64,000 bases of DNA from the NCBI GenBank assembly GCA_019752015.1, contig JAIEMQ010000044.1:62001-126000 (forward strand). The letters run 5' to 3'. Both the position numbers and the translations under genes were made by a program. The notes beneath the pieces are model-generated. The model made no database searches, had not been told where the DNA came from, and worked only from the letters and a program-made list of their open reading frames with translations. Positions 56,803 to 64,000 of this stretch are shown piece by piece (position 1 is the stretch's first letter; each line of letters starts with the position of its first letter). Source of the DNA: Cyanobacteriota bacterium (GTDB lineage: Bacteria; Acidobacteriota; Vicinamibacteria; Vicinamibacterales; UBA2999).

Positions 56803-58464
56803 CTAGGTGCGTTTGAAATCGAACTGTGGCCGGCCCTCGCGGCCATAGGTCATCAGCGCGCCTTTTTCGCCGACGGCATTGGGCCGCTGGAAGATCCAGT
56901 TCTGCCACGCCGTAAGGCGGCCGAAGATCTTCGTTTCCATTGTCTCGGGTCCGGCGAAGCGGAGGTTCGCTTCCATGCCCGTCAGCGCATCGGGCGAAAA
57001 CGCGGCGCGCGCCTCGATTGCCATGCGGACTTCGTCGTCCCAGTCAATATCGTCCGGCGCCGAGAACACCAGGCCGGCGTCGAGCGCTTCCTGCGCGTCG
57101 AACGGTCCGTCGTGCGCGAGCGCCTCGTCGACGGACTCGGGCTCGCCGAGGAAGCGCACCTGCAGGCGCGACAGGCCGTTACTCATCGGATAGGCGCCGC
57201 CGTTCATCACCGACAGCCGGATCGTGTTGTCTTCATCCGGATGATCGATCATGTAGGCGCGATCGGCGGCAAGCGCCAGCTCGAACAACGTGCCCGCGAA
57301 GGCATTGCCCGGCTCGATCAGCGCAAAGAAACTGCGCGACGTCAGGTCCATGCGCTTCAGCGTCCGGCGGATGAGGCCGATGATTTCGCGCACCGCCCAG
57401 TGCGAGGCGTGGTCGTGCAGGACCTGATCGACGGCGACGACGGCGTCGGCATCGCCGGTGGCGCGCACGATGACCGTACCGATTTCCGGCTCGTTGAGGC
57501 GCAGCCGCAACAGCAGATCATCGAACTCACGGAAGGCGCGGAGCGCCCACGAGCTGTCGCCGGCCTTCAGATAATCGTCGCCGGATTGCGGCTGCGGTGA
57601 GTCCGGAGCCGAGATCGTGAGGTCGCACGTGCGCCTGGCGCGATCGATCGTGCCCTTCACATACTTGTAGTGAATGGTATCGCCATCAATCGACGGCGAC
57701 AGCGGACCGAGCGTGATGCCGGGACCGCTCGCCGGTCGATCGGATTTCGCGGCAAGGGCCTGCGCGTGTTTCGCGACCGCTTCCTGGAACTTGCTGGTGG
57801 GATAGACGGCATCGACGAAGCGGCCGTCAACGGCGCGCTTGCCGCGCACGCCTTCGGTCAGCGTGCTGAAATCGTCGGCCAGATCGCGGCGCACTTTGCG
57901 CTTGTCGACCACGCGCGTCAGGCCGCCGGTGCCGGGCAGCACGCCGAGCAGCGGCGTTTCGGGCAATCCCACCGACGCACTGCCGTCGTCGACGAGTAGA
58001 ATCTCGTCGCACGCCAGCGCGAGCTCGTAGCCGCCGCCGGCGCAGATGCCGTTGACCGCGGCGAGGAACTTGATGCCGCTCGTCGCGCTCATGTCTTCCA
58101 TGCCGAGGCGCGTCTCGTTGGTGAACTTGCAGAAGTTGACCTTGAAGCCGTGGCTCGAGGAGCCGAGCATGAAAATGTTGGCGCCGGCGCAGAAGATGCG
58201 CGGCTTGAGGCTGGTCAGGACCACCGCATGCACTTCGGGATGCTCGAAGCGCAGGCGCTGCAGCACATCGGCGAGCTCGATATCGACGCCGAGATCGTAC
58301 GAATTCAGTTTGAGCTTGTAAGCCTGGGGGCGCAGGCCGGCGTCCTCGCGCACGTCCATGGCGATCGTGGCGATGTGGCCGTCGATGCTCAGCTTCCAGT
58401 GCTTGTACTGGGATCGGTCGACTTCAAAAGAAACACTGGGAGCGACGGTCTGTTCCACGGCCAA
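56803..58464 (-). CDS. boxC: 2,3-epoxybenzoyl-CoA dihydrolase (BoxC)
   Basis: A 553-residue enzyme that opens the epoxide ring of 2,3-epoxybenzoyl-CoA to 3,4-dehydroadipyl-CoA semialdehyde and formate. It has two crotonase-like halves; the first shows IFCAGANIFML and CAGGGYELALACDEI. Text such as YKHWKLSIDGHIATIAMDV and LKLNSYDLGVDIELADVLQRL is specific to BoxC. The start is TTG 58464 or GTG 58458; no strong Shine-Dalgarno is present. It heads the operon and is divergent from the TetR gene, 63 bases away, with a palindromic operator between. Confidence 0.94.
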   Translation of the reverse strand: MAVEQTVAPSVSFEVDRSQYKHWKLSIDGHIATIAMDVREDAGLRPQAYKLKLNSYDLGVDIELADVLQRLRFEHPEVHAVVLTSLKPRIFCAGANIFMLGSSSHGFKVNFCKFTNETRLGMEDMSATSGIKFLAAVNGICAGGGYELALACDEILLVDDGSASVGLPETPLLGVLPGTGGLTRVVDKRKVRRDLADDFSTLTEGVRGKRAVDGRFVDAVYPTSKFQEAVAKHAQALAAKSDRPASGPGITLGPLSPSIDGDTIHYKYVKGTIDRARRTCDLTISAPDSPQPQSGDDYLKAGDSSWALRAFREFDDLLLRLRLNEPEIGTVIVRATGDADAVVAVDQVLHDHASHWAVREIIGLIRRTLKRMDLTSRSFFALIEPGNAFAGTLFELALAADRAYMIDHPDEDNTIRLSVMNGGAYPMSNGLSRLQVRFLGEPESVDEALAHDGPFDAQEALDAGLVFSAPDDIDWDDEVRMAIEARAAFSPDALTGMEANLRFAGPETMETKIFGRLTAWQNWIFQRPNAVGEKGALMTYGREGRPQFDFKRT

Positions 58465-58478
58465 AAGTTTACTACGGA

Positions 58479-58496
58479 TTTAAACGCTCGTTCAAA
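58479..58496. promoter_or_regulatory. TetR-type operator TTTAAACG-CT-CGTTCAAA
   Basis: An 18-base palindrome with one mismatch (58479-58486 and 58489-58496), midway between boxC and the TetR gene. Operators of this size and A/T-flanked CG centre are typical of TetR-family regulators of acyl-CoA or aromatic degradation. It overlaps the -35 region of both divergent promoters. Confidence 0.65.
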
Positions 58497-58500
58497 CTCG

Positions 58501-58509
58501 TGATATAAG
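58501..58509 (+). promoter_or_regulatory. Extended -10 promoter for TetR gene
   Basis: TGATATAAG at 58501-58509 is an extended -10 element (TG, one base, TATAAG) and lies 19 bases before the TetR ATG. The expected -35 zone falls in the operator 58479-58496, which explains autorepression. Confidence 0.5.
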
Positions 58510-58527
58510 GAAAGGTCCGTACCCCCT

Positions 58528-59109
58528 ATGGCTCGCCAACCCGCGTCGTCCGATCGGCGCATCGAGATTCTCAAGAGCGCGGCCGCGGCGTTTCGCCGCC
58601 GCGGCTATCACGGCGCGAGTGTCGACGAAATCGCGTCGGCGCTCGAAATGACGAAGGGCAATCTCTACTATTACTTCAAGAACAAGGAAGACATTCTCTT
58701 CGCCTGCCACGAGTACTCGCTCGACAAGCTGCTGGCGCTGATGGAGGACGTCCAGGCCGAGGTCGCGTCGCCGGAAGAGAAGCTGCGGCGGCTGATGCTG
58801 GCGTTCGTGCACCTGATCCTCGACGACCTGCACGGCACCGCGCTGACGCTCGATCCGGAGGCGCTGTCGCCGCCGCTTTTGAAGCGCATCATCGCCAAGC
58901 GCGATCAGTTCGATCACGGCATCCGCGCGATCATCCAGCACGGCATCGACCAGGGCGTGTTCCGGCCCGGCGATCCGAAGATGATTGAGTTCGCGATGAT
59001 GGGCGCGGTGAACTGGATCCCGAAGTGGTTCGATCCGCGCGGCGAATGGACGTCGGATCAGATCAGCGATGCCTTCGCCGATTATCTGGTCGGAGGGCTC
59101 AAGAAATAG
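58528..59109 (+). CDS. TetR/AcrR-family transcriptional regulator of box genes
   Basis: A 193-residue TetR-family protein: helix-turn-helix at about 12-60 (IEILKSAAAAFRRRGYHGASVDEIASALEMTKGNLYYYFKNKEDIL) and an all-helical ligand domain to residue 193. The AAGGAAAGG at 58507-58515 may serve as ribosome site, about 12 bases before the ATG. It probably represses boxC-boxB and itself and is released by an aromatic acyl-CoA such as benzoyl-CoA. The ligand is inferred from context only. Its 3' end runs into an 8-base repeat array. Confidence 0.92.
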   Translation: MARQPASSDRRIEILKSAAAAFRRRGYHGASVDEIASALEMTKGNLYYYFKNKEDILFACHEYSLDKLLALMEDVQAEVASPEEKLRRLMLAFVHLILDDLHGTALTLDPEALSPPLLKRIIAKRDQFDHGIRAIIQHGIDQGVFRPGDPKMIEFAMMGAVNWIPKWFDPRGEWTSDQISDAFADYLVGGLKK

Positions 59110-59112
59110 ACG

Positions 59113-59168
59113 AATCTGTTGATCTGTTGATCTGTTGATCTGTTGATCTGTTGATCTGTTGATCTGGG
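59113..59168 (+). repeat. Octanucleotide array (GATCTGTT)6-7
   Basis: Five exact GATCTGTT units at 59121-59160, preceded by AATCTGTT (59113-59120) and followed by a partial GATCTGGG (59161-59168). It lies four bases after the TetR stop. It is the reverse complement of the array type at 59683 and 60439, so the four-helix-bundle gene is flanked by inverted arrays. Confidence 0.93.
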
Positions 59169-59301
59169 TTCTAGGTTCTCATTTCTCAGTTTTTGCGATA
59201 TTTGTCCAACGTGCCTTCATCAATTTCTTCGACGTTGTTCGCGTCCTTTTCGAGAATTGCTGATGTTTCGCCTCGGCATAGCGGTTGCTCCTCGTATCGC
59301 C

Positions 59302-59691
59302 ATGACGAGACCAGAACTCGAAGCTCGAAGCATGGCATTCGCAGTGGCCGTGAAGGTGTTTTGCGAGGAGTTGCGGCGGCAGCCGATTGCCTGGAACACG
59401 GCCGGACAACTGCTGGACGCAGCAACCTCGATGGCGGCAAACTATCGCGCGACATCGCGCTCGCGTTCGCGCGCCGAATGGAATGCGAAGATTGGCGTTG
59501 TTGCCGAAGAGGCGGATGAAACGTTGCACTGGCTGGAGTTTGTGCAAGCAAGCGAGCTCGCGAAGCCTGAACGCGTCGAACCGCTGCTGAACGAGGCGCA
59601 GCAATTGCGGGCAATCTTTGCGGCATCGGCCGGGACGTCGCGCCGCAATTCGCGGCGCCGGAAGGATCCGGCGCCAGAGCAAGATCAATAG
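59302..59691 (+). CDS. Four-helix-bundle protein (S23/23S-IVS type)
   Basis: A 129-residue all-helical protein of the four-helix-bundle family known from 23S rRNA intervening sequences (S23). Family text includes MAFAVAVKVFCEELRRQP, AGQLLDAATSMAANYRAT, EWNAKIGVVAEEADETLHWLEF and LLNEAQQLRAIFAASAGTSRR. I choose ATG 59302; an in-frame ATG at 59257 is also possible. The last codons and the TAG stop are made of the repeat array that begins at 59683. It lies between oppositely oriented 8-base arrays. Function is unknown; RNA binding is suggested for relatives. Confidence 0.8.
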   Translation: MTRPELEARSMAFAVAVKVFCEELRRQPIAWNTAGQLLDAATSMAANYRATSRSRSRAEWNAKIGVVAEEADETLHWLEFVQASELAKPERVEPLLNEAQQLRAIFAASAGTSRRNSRRRKDPAPEQDQ

Positions 59692-59738
59692 ATCAATAGA
59701 TCAATAGATCAATAGATCAACAGCTCAAGAGATCAACA
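59683..59738 (+). repeat. Octanucleotide array (GATCAATA/GATCAACA)7
   Basis: Four GATCAATA units (59683-59714), then GATCAACA, GCTCAAGA and GATCAACA to 59738. It contains the last codons and TAG of the four-helix-bundle gene and ends one base before the ATG of the UPF0173 hydrolase gene, so it is the whole intergenic region and leaves no Shine-Dalgarno. Confidence 0.93.
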
Positions 59739-59739
59739 G

Positions 59740-60435
59740 ATGCAGACCCTCCAGATCACCTATCTCGGTCACAGCTCATTCCGCATCCGGACTCCTGGTG
59801 GCAAAGAGATCCTGTTCGATCCTTGGTACACCGGCAACCCTTCATTCCCTGAATCCGCGCGACCGAAGACCGCCGACCTCATTCTGATCTCGCACGGTCA
59901 TTCGGATCACATCACCGATGCCGCGGCGATGGCGAAGCAGACAAATGCGACCGTGGTCGGCATCTGGGAAATCACGTCGTGGCTTGGCTCGAAAGGCGTG
60001 AAGAGCCTCGAGCCGATGAACAAAGGCGGCACGGTGAGCGTGAAGGGATTACGCATCACGATGACCGACGCGCGACACAGCAGCAGCTTCGACGAGAACG
60101 GCCTGGTCTACCTCGGCGAAGCCGCTGGATTCGTCGTCAAGCTGGAAAACGGACAGACCATTTATTTCGCCGGCGACACGGCGCTGTTCGGCGACATGAA
60201 ATTGATCGGCGAGCTCTACCAGCCTGACATCGCCTTTCTGCCGATCGGCGATCGCTTCACCATGGGTCCGGACACCGCCGCCACCGCAGCGAAGTGGCTC
60301 GGCGTGAAGCAGGTCGTGCCCATGCACTACGGCACCTTCCCGCTGCTGACGGGCACCCCTGCGCAACTAAAGGAACACTTGTCCGGCAGCGGCATCGAAG
60401 TACTGGAGCTCAAACCCGGCGAAACTGCGCGATAA
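59740..60435 (+). CDS. UPF0173-type metal-dependent hydrolase (MBL fold)
   Basis: A 231-residue cytoplasmic metallo-beta-lactamase-fold protein of the UPF0173/UlaG-like group. Signs are LGHSSFRI, LFDPWYTGNP, LISHGHSDHITDA (HxHxDH metal site), DARHSSSF, YFAGDTALFGDM, LPIGDRFTMGP and VPMHYGTFPLL. Relatives include the lactonase UlaG and N-acyl phosphatidylethanolamine phospholipase-like enzymes; the substrate is unassigned. The ATG at 59740 is one base from an octamer array and lacks a ribosome site, so translation may rely on coupling or a leaderless start. Confidence 0.92.
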   Translation: MQTLQITYLGHSSFRIRTPGGKEILFDPWYTGNPSFPESARPKTADLILISHGHSDHITDAAAMAKQTNATVVGIWEITSWLGSKGVKSLEPMNKGGTVSVKGLRITMTDARHSSSFDENGLVYLGEAAGFVVKLENGQTIYFAGDTALFGDMKLIGELYQPDIAFLPIGDRFTMGPDTAATAAKWLGVKQVVPMHYGTFPLLTGTPAQLKEHLSGSGIEVLELKPGETAR

Positions 60436-60438
60436 TCA

Positions 60439-60470
60439 GATCAACAGATCACGAGATCAACAGATCAACA
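60439..60470 (+). repeat. Octanucleotide array (GATCAACA)4
   Basis: Units at 60439-60446, 60447-60454 (GATCACGA), 60455-60462 and 60463-60470. It starts just after the hydrolase stop and ends five bases before the lipA ATG. Confidence 0.9.
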
Positions 60471-60475
60471 GATTC

Positions 60476-61378
60476 ATGAGCGAAGCCCCGCTGCAGTTCA
60501 TCCGTACGCGCGAGCCGAAACCCGAGTGGCTGAAGGTGCGCGCGCCGGGATCGGAGAACTATCTGCGGCTGCGCGGCATCATGCGCGACCTCAAGCTGAA
60601 TACCGTTTGCGAGGACGCGCACTGCCCCAACATCGGCGAGTGCTGGCACCACGGCACCGCCACGTTCATGATCCTCGGCGACATCTGCACGCGTGCCTGC
60701 ACGTATTGCGCGGTCGCGCACGGCCGGCCCGCGACGCTCGACATCGACGAGCCGCGCCGCGTCGGCGAAGCGGTCGAGAAGATGGGGCTGAAGTACGCGG
60801 TGATCACGTCGGTGGATCGCGACGATCTGCCGGACGGCGGCGCCGCGATTTACGCCGAGACGATTCGCGACATCAAGCGGCGGCTGTCCGACTGCCGCGT
60901 CGAAGTGCTGATCCCCGACTTCAAGGGTGAGGCGGCGTCACTGCAGACCGTGCTCGACGCGCGGCCCGACGTGTTGAACCACAACACCGAAACGGTGCCG
61001 CGGCTGTATCGCGCCGTCCGGTCAGGAGGACAGTACTCGCGCCTCCTCGAGCTGCTCGACCGCTCGCGCACCTACGCGCCGGAGATCCCGACCAAGACCG
61101 GCATGATGATGGGCCTCGGCGAAGAGCCGGATGAAGTGATCGACGTCTTCAAGGATCTGCGCAAGGTCGGCGTCTCAATCCTGACACTCGGCCAGTATTT
61201 GCGTCCCTCGGAGAACCACGCGGTAATGACGCGCTACTACCATCCGGATGAATTCCGGGAGCTGAAGCGCATCGCGATGGGGATGGGGTTCGTGCACGTC
61301 GAGGCCGGGCCGCTGGTGCGTAGCTCGTATCACGCGCACGAACAAGCCGATGCGGCACAAGCGGCTCTGGCGCGCTAG
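60476..61378 (+). CDS. lipA: Lipoyl synthase
   Basis: A 300-residue radical SAM enzyme that inserts two sulfurs into octanoyl groups on lipoyl domains. The auxiliary [4Fe-4S] cluster ligands are Cys45, Cys50 and Cys56 (CEDAHCPNIGEC) and the SAM cluster is Cys71, Cys75 and Cys78 (CTRACTYC). Further signs are DDLPDGGA, LNHNTETVPRLY and the C-terminal VRSSYHAHEQ with the conserved Ser cluster ligand. The ATG 60476 follows the octamer array with no Shine-Dalgarno. No lipB neighbour is present. An essential function in most bacteria, which limits how much the adjacent repeat can harm expression. Confidence 0.97.
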   Translation: MSEAPLQFIRTREPKPEWLKVRAPGSENYLRLRGIMRDLKLNTVCEDAHCPNIGECWHHGTATFMILGDICTRACTYCAVAHGRPATLDIDEPRRVGEAVEKMGLKYAVITSVDRDDLPDGGAAIYAETIRDIKRRLSDCRVEVLIPDFKGEAASLQTVLDARPDVLNHNTETVPRLYRAVRSGGQYSRLLELLDRSRTYAPEIPTKTGMMMGLGEEPDEVIDVFKDLRKVGVSILTLGQYLRPSENHAVMTRYYHPDEFRELKRIAMGMGFVHVEAGPLVRSSYHAHEQADAAQAALAR

Positions 61379-61417
61379 CTCACCAGATCAACAGCTCACA
61401 AAGTCAACAGATCAATA
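61378..61417 (+). repeat. Degenerate octanucleotide array at convergent junction
   Basis: Five 8-base units, GCTCACCA, GATCAACA, GCTCACAA, AGTCAACA, GATCAATA, from the last base of the lipA stop to 61417. The stop codon of the convergent ankyrin gene (61421-61423) and its last codons continue the degenerate repeat. Same family as 59113, 59683 and 60439. Confidence 0.8.
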
Positions 61418-61420
61418 GAT

Positions 61421-63067
61421 TCAACAACTCACACATTTGTGGTTGTTGATCGCGCCGAGGCTCTCCAGGAGCTTGATGGTGTCCGGATAGGGCTGCGTGC
61501 GCTGCACCGGTCCGTTCGCCACATCAATCGTTGTCTGACCGGCGCGATTGATCTTTTTTACATCGGCGCCTTTCGAAACGAGGAACCTGACCATTTCCGT
61601 ATCGCCGCGTGATGCGGCGTTGTGGACGATCGAGTTGCCGTCGGCATCGACCGCGTTGGCGTCGGCGCCGAGCGCTTCGACGAGATACCTCACCGCCGCG
61701 AGCATCCCGGCCGGCGCGACGTGGTGCGAGTTGCCGGCGAAGCCCATCGCATAACCAGGACCCGCCGCGGCATGCAGCGGCGTCGCGCCCGGTCCACCGA
61801 CGATCACCGGCGGCAGCCCCGACTTATCAGCGCCGGCGGCGGGATCTTCGGGACCGCGGCGTGAGAACAGCTTCATCGTCGGCAGCGACGGATCCGCGCC
61901 GTACGACACCAGCAGCTTCATGGCGGCAACGTCGGCGGCATAGGCGGCGCGCCAGAACGCCGTCGCGCCGGCTTCGTCGACGCCGGACTGGTCGAAGTTG
62001 TAGCCCGAGTACCAGACTTTGCGGCGCACGCGCGCGTTCGGATCGGCGCCCTTGTCCAATAACAGCTTCATGATCTCCAGATAGTCTCGTGACTGCTGCA
62101 GATGCGATCGCGGCTGCGGGTACGCGGCGATCGGCGCCCAGCGCACGTTCAGCACCGCATAGAGCGGCGCCACGCCGGCATCACTCACCAGGTTCGGGTT
62201 GGCGCCTTTCTCGATCAGGTACGCCGCGAGATCGAGATGGCCGTTGATCAGCGCGACCAGCAGCGGCGAGGCCTGATCGCCGGGGCTCACGAGATTGACG
62301 TCGGCGCCCGCCTCGATCAGCGAGCGCGCAGCCGCCGCACTACCCTGCCGAACCGCGAAGTGCAGCGCGGTCAGCCCGCCCTGCGTGCCGATCAACTCGT
62401 TGTAGCGATACCCACGCGTCACACCCGCCACATCACGCCCGCCGGCGGCCGGCGCCTGCTGCTGCGGCCGACCGGTCCCGTCGTCCATGATCGAGGTGAG
62501 CGCCTTGAGATCCGCCACGGTCGACGCGGCCTTCCAGTCCGCGCCGCGCGACATCAGCAGCTTGACGACGTCCGCGCGATCGAGGCCGGCCGCAACCATC
62601 AGCGCCGTCTGACCGAATCCCTTTTCTTTGGCGTCGATGTCGGCGCCGTTCTCCACCAGTCGCGTCACGGTGTCGGTGTTGCCCGATCGCGCCGCGAGCA
62701 TCAGCGCAGTAGCGCCGGTCGAGGTCGACGATTTCGCGTCCGCGCCGGCAGCCAGCAGCGTGGCCACCACCTGCGCGTGGCCGTTCTGGCTCGCCATCAG
62801 GAGCGGCGTGATGGCGCCGAGCCTCGTGGTCGCACGAATGTTGGCGCCGGCCGATAACAGCATCTGCGTCAGCGCCGCGTCACCATTAGCCGCGGCCCAA
62901 TGCAGCGCGGTCATGCCGTCGCCCTGCGCGCCGTTCACGTCCGCGCCGCTCTTCAGCAACGCCTTGACCGCCGCGGCGTCTCTGGCCTTTGCGGCATCAG
63001 CGACATCAGCGCTCGTCGCGCCAAGCGACACCGATCCAATCAGGAACAGAGCTAACAGCAATCTCAC
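61421..63067 (-). CDS. Secreted ankyrin-repeat protein
   Basis: A 548-residue protein with a signal peptide (about 1-20, LFLIGSVSLGATSA) and roughly ten ankyrin repeats through most of its length (GMTALHWAAANGDAALTQMLLSAGANI, GATALMLAARSGNTDTVTRLVENGADID, GNSIVHNAASRGDTEMVRFLVSKGADV). Ankyrin repeats bind partner proteins. It has the common acidobacterial/planctomycete companion position to a DUF1552 gene, whose TGA overlaps its ATG by four bases. The Cys-containing C-terminus (NHKCVSC) is odd and derives from the adjacent repeat. Confidence 0.93.
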   Translation of the reverse strand: MRLLLALFLIGSVSLGATSADVADAAKARDAAAVKALLKSGADVNGAQGDGMTALHWAAANGDAALTQMLLSAGANIRATTRLGAITPLLMASQNGHAQVVATLLAAGADAKSSTSTGATALMLAARSGNTDTVTRLVENGADIDAKEKGFGQTALMVAAGLDRADVVKLLMSRGADWKAASTVADLKALTSIMDDGTGRPQQQAPAAGGRDVAGVTRGYRYNELIGTQGGLTALHFAVRQGSAAAARSLIEAGADVNLVSPGDQASPLLVALINGHLDLAAYLIEKGANPNLVSDAGVAPLYAVLNVRWAPIAAYPQPRSHLQQSRDYLEIMKLLLDKGADPNARVRRKVWYSGYNFDQSGVDEAGATAFWRAAYAADVAAMKLLVSYGADPSLPTMKLFSRRGPEDPAAGADKSGLPPVIVGGPGATPLHAAAGPGYAMGFAGNSHHVAPAGMLAAVRYLVEALGADANAVDADGNSIVHNAASRGDTEMVRFLVSKGADVKKINRAGQTTIDVANGPVQRTQPYPDTIKLLESLGAINNHKCVSC

Positions 63068-64000
63068 GATTGCACCACATTCAGATCCATCGGCTTGGTG
63101 CTGTCGCCAAATTGATTGATGTCGACGCCAATTCCCTGCAATGCCGCCAGCATCGCATTTGCCATCGGCGTACCGTCTTCGGCCTTCAGATGACGATTGC
63201 CCTTGAGCGCGCCGCCGGCCTTGCCCATGAAGAACAGCGGGCAGCGTTTGTGGTTGTGCAGGTTCGAATTGCCCATCGCCGATCCGTAGATGATCAGCGA
63301 GTTGTCGAGCACATTGCCGTCGCCGTCGGGAATCGCCTTCAGCTTGTCGAGCAGGTACGGAACGAGACCAACGTGATAGGTGTTGATCTTCTGGAAATCG
63401 GTGATGCGCTCCTCGCGATCGAGGTGATGCGACCCGGTGTGGAACGCCGCCGTCGAGCCGCTCGCGGCGAACACACGGTTCGACACATCGCGGCTGAACT
63501 TGAACGAGAAGATGCGCGTGGTGTCGGCGGCAAACGCCACCGCCTGCAGATCGAACATGATCTTGACGTGCTCTTCGAATGAGCCGGGCACCCCGATCGG
63601 CGCGCCGGGCAGCTCGCGCGGCTCACCGCTCTGGTTCGACTGTTCCACCTTCTGGATGCGGCGCTCGATTTCGCGAACGTCGTCGAGATAGTCGGCCAGT
63701 CGCGCGCGATCCGCCGGGCCGAGCTTGCGGCGCAGATCGCCGACCGACTCGGCGACCCAGTCGAGAATGCTCTGATCGTCTTTGCGGCGGGCGCGGCGAG
63801 CTTCCGGCGTCGCTCCAACGCCAAACAGCTGATCGAAGACCGCGCGCGGATCGCGAATCATCGGCAGCGGATCCTCGGGCGTCGCCCAGCTGATCGTGTC
63901 GGTGTAAACGCAGGAGTAGTTGTAGGAGCAGCCACCGGCCTGGTCGACGTTCTCGATGCACAACTGCATCGACGGGATCGGGGTCGCCTCGCCGAATTGC
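63064..64000 (-). CDS. DUF1552 protein, 5' partial
   Basis: The frame stays open to the window edge, so the N-terminus is missing; the visible part is about 312 residues and ends NQFGDSTKPMDLNVVQS. DUF1552 signs are CSYNYSCVYTDTISWATPEDPLPM and PRAVFDQLFGVG, and NSLIIYGSAMGNSNLHNHKRCPLFFMGKAGG, which resembles an alkaline-phosphatase-like or sulfatase-like metal site. DUF1552 genes usually sit with DUF1592/DUF1587 cytochrome-like genes, which probably lie beyond 64000. Its role is unknown. The stop overlaps the ankyrin gene start. Confidence 0.92.
   Translation of the reverse strand, partial: QFGEATPIPSMQLCIENVDQAGGCSYNYSCVYTDTISWATPEDPLPMIRDPRAVFDQLFGVGATPEARRARRKDDQSILDWVAESVGDLRRKLGPADRARLADYLDDVREIERRIQKVEQSNQSGEPRELPGAPIGVPGSFEEHVKIMFDLQAVAFAADTTRIFSFKFSRDVSNRVFAASGSTAAFHTGSHHLDREERITDFQKINTYHVGLVPYLLDKLKAIPDGDGNVLDNSLIIYGSAMGNSNLHNHKRCPLFFMGKAGGALKGNRHLKAEDGTPMANAMLAALQGIGVDINQFGDSTKPMDLNVVQS

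Noticed and set aside
59113-61417. Possible CRISPR array
   Set aside because: Units are 8 bases without spacers, scattered over several short blocks and overlapping gene ends; no cas genes.

Overview
The window is GC-rich bacterial chromosome with about 57 genes on both strands and no intergenic gap over 300 bases. I see no tRNA or rRNA gene, CRISPR array, complete insertion sequence or prophage. The gene content points to an acidobacterium, most likely class Vicinamibacteria (inference, no marker tree was possible). The signs are an ADOP-type orphan permease, a very large TonB-dependent receptor with an N-terminal carboxypeptidase-regulatory-like domain, a DUF1552 protein beside an ankyrin-repeat protein, secreted M20 and S9 peptidases, and a hairpin repeat whose + strand reads RLKPDTT, which I remember as common in that class.

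Layout. 1-3426: partial class V aminotransferase and ADOP permease. 3532-15809: IclR regulator facing a minus-strand catabolic cluster (TctA/TctB-like transporter, two SnoaL-like exported proteins of which one is frameshifted, lactonase, Ldh-family dehydrogenase, RraA-family aldolase, secreted metallo-beta-lactamase-fold hydrolase, TonB-dependent receptor), probably for uptake and breakdown of an unidentified organic acid. 15938-23971: DUF2585 protein, two tandem AbgB-like M20 amidohydrolases, prolyl oligopeptidase, YheT-type hydrolase and small proteins. 23999-29099: amidase, DUF72, SCO1-like copper lipoprotein, transglutaminase-like protein, EEP nuclease. 29288-34622: Arc/RHH-type small protein, a MacAB-like export operon (adaptor, ATPase, two FtsX permeases) and a small beta-barrel. 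34691-42776: thioredoxin, anti-sigma and ECF sigma factor, large HELTH/propeller/Omp85-like protein, acyl-CoA thioesterase, TPR-retropepsin, 7Fe ferredoxin. 42819-46740: IclR regulator, Ser/Thr kinase, DUF4097-like protein. 46769-53635: co-directional cluster with a porin-like protein, plastocyanin-like protein, NtrC-type two-component pair, CuA-type cupredoxin, DUF5777-like barrel and cupredoxin lipoprotein, a candidate copper or electron-transfer system. 53661-59109: aerobic benzoyl-CoA (box) genes boxC, boxB, enoyl-CoA hydratase and hydroxyacyl-CoA dehydrogenase under a divergent TetR regulator. 59302-64000: four-helix-bundle protein, UPF0173 hydrolase, lipoyl synthase, ankyrin protein and a partial DUF1552 protein.

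The most unusual feature is the repeat content. Tandem arrays of 7- or 8-base units recur at 29211, 34663, 36178, 36454, 46774, 51811, 53634, 59113, 59683, 60439 and 61378, and there are five other palindromic elements. Every convergent gene junction that has a gap is filled by one of these elements. Several arrays supply stop codons. One (7-mer) separates a good Shine-Dalgarno/ATG from an RHH gene in the wrong frame, and one (8-mer) encodes the signal peptide of a porin-like protein; both are candidates for phase variation.
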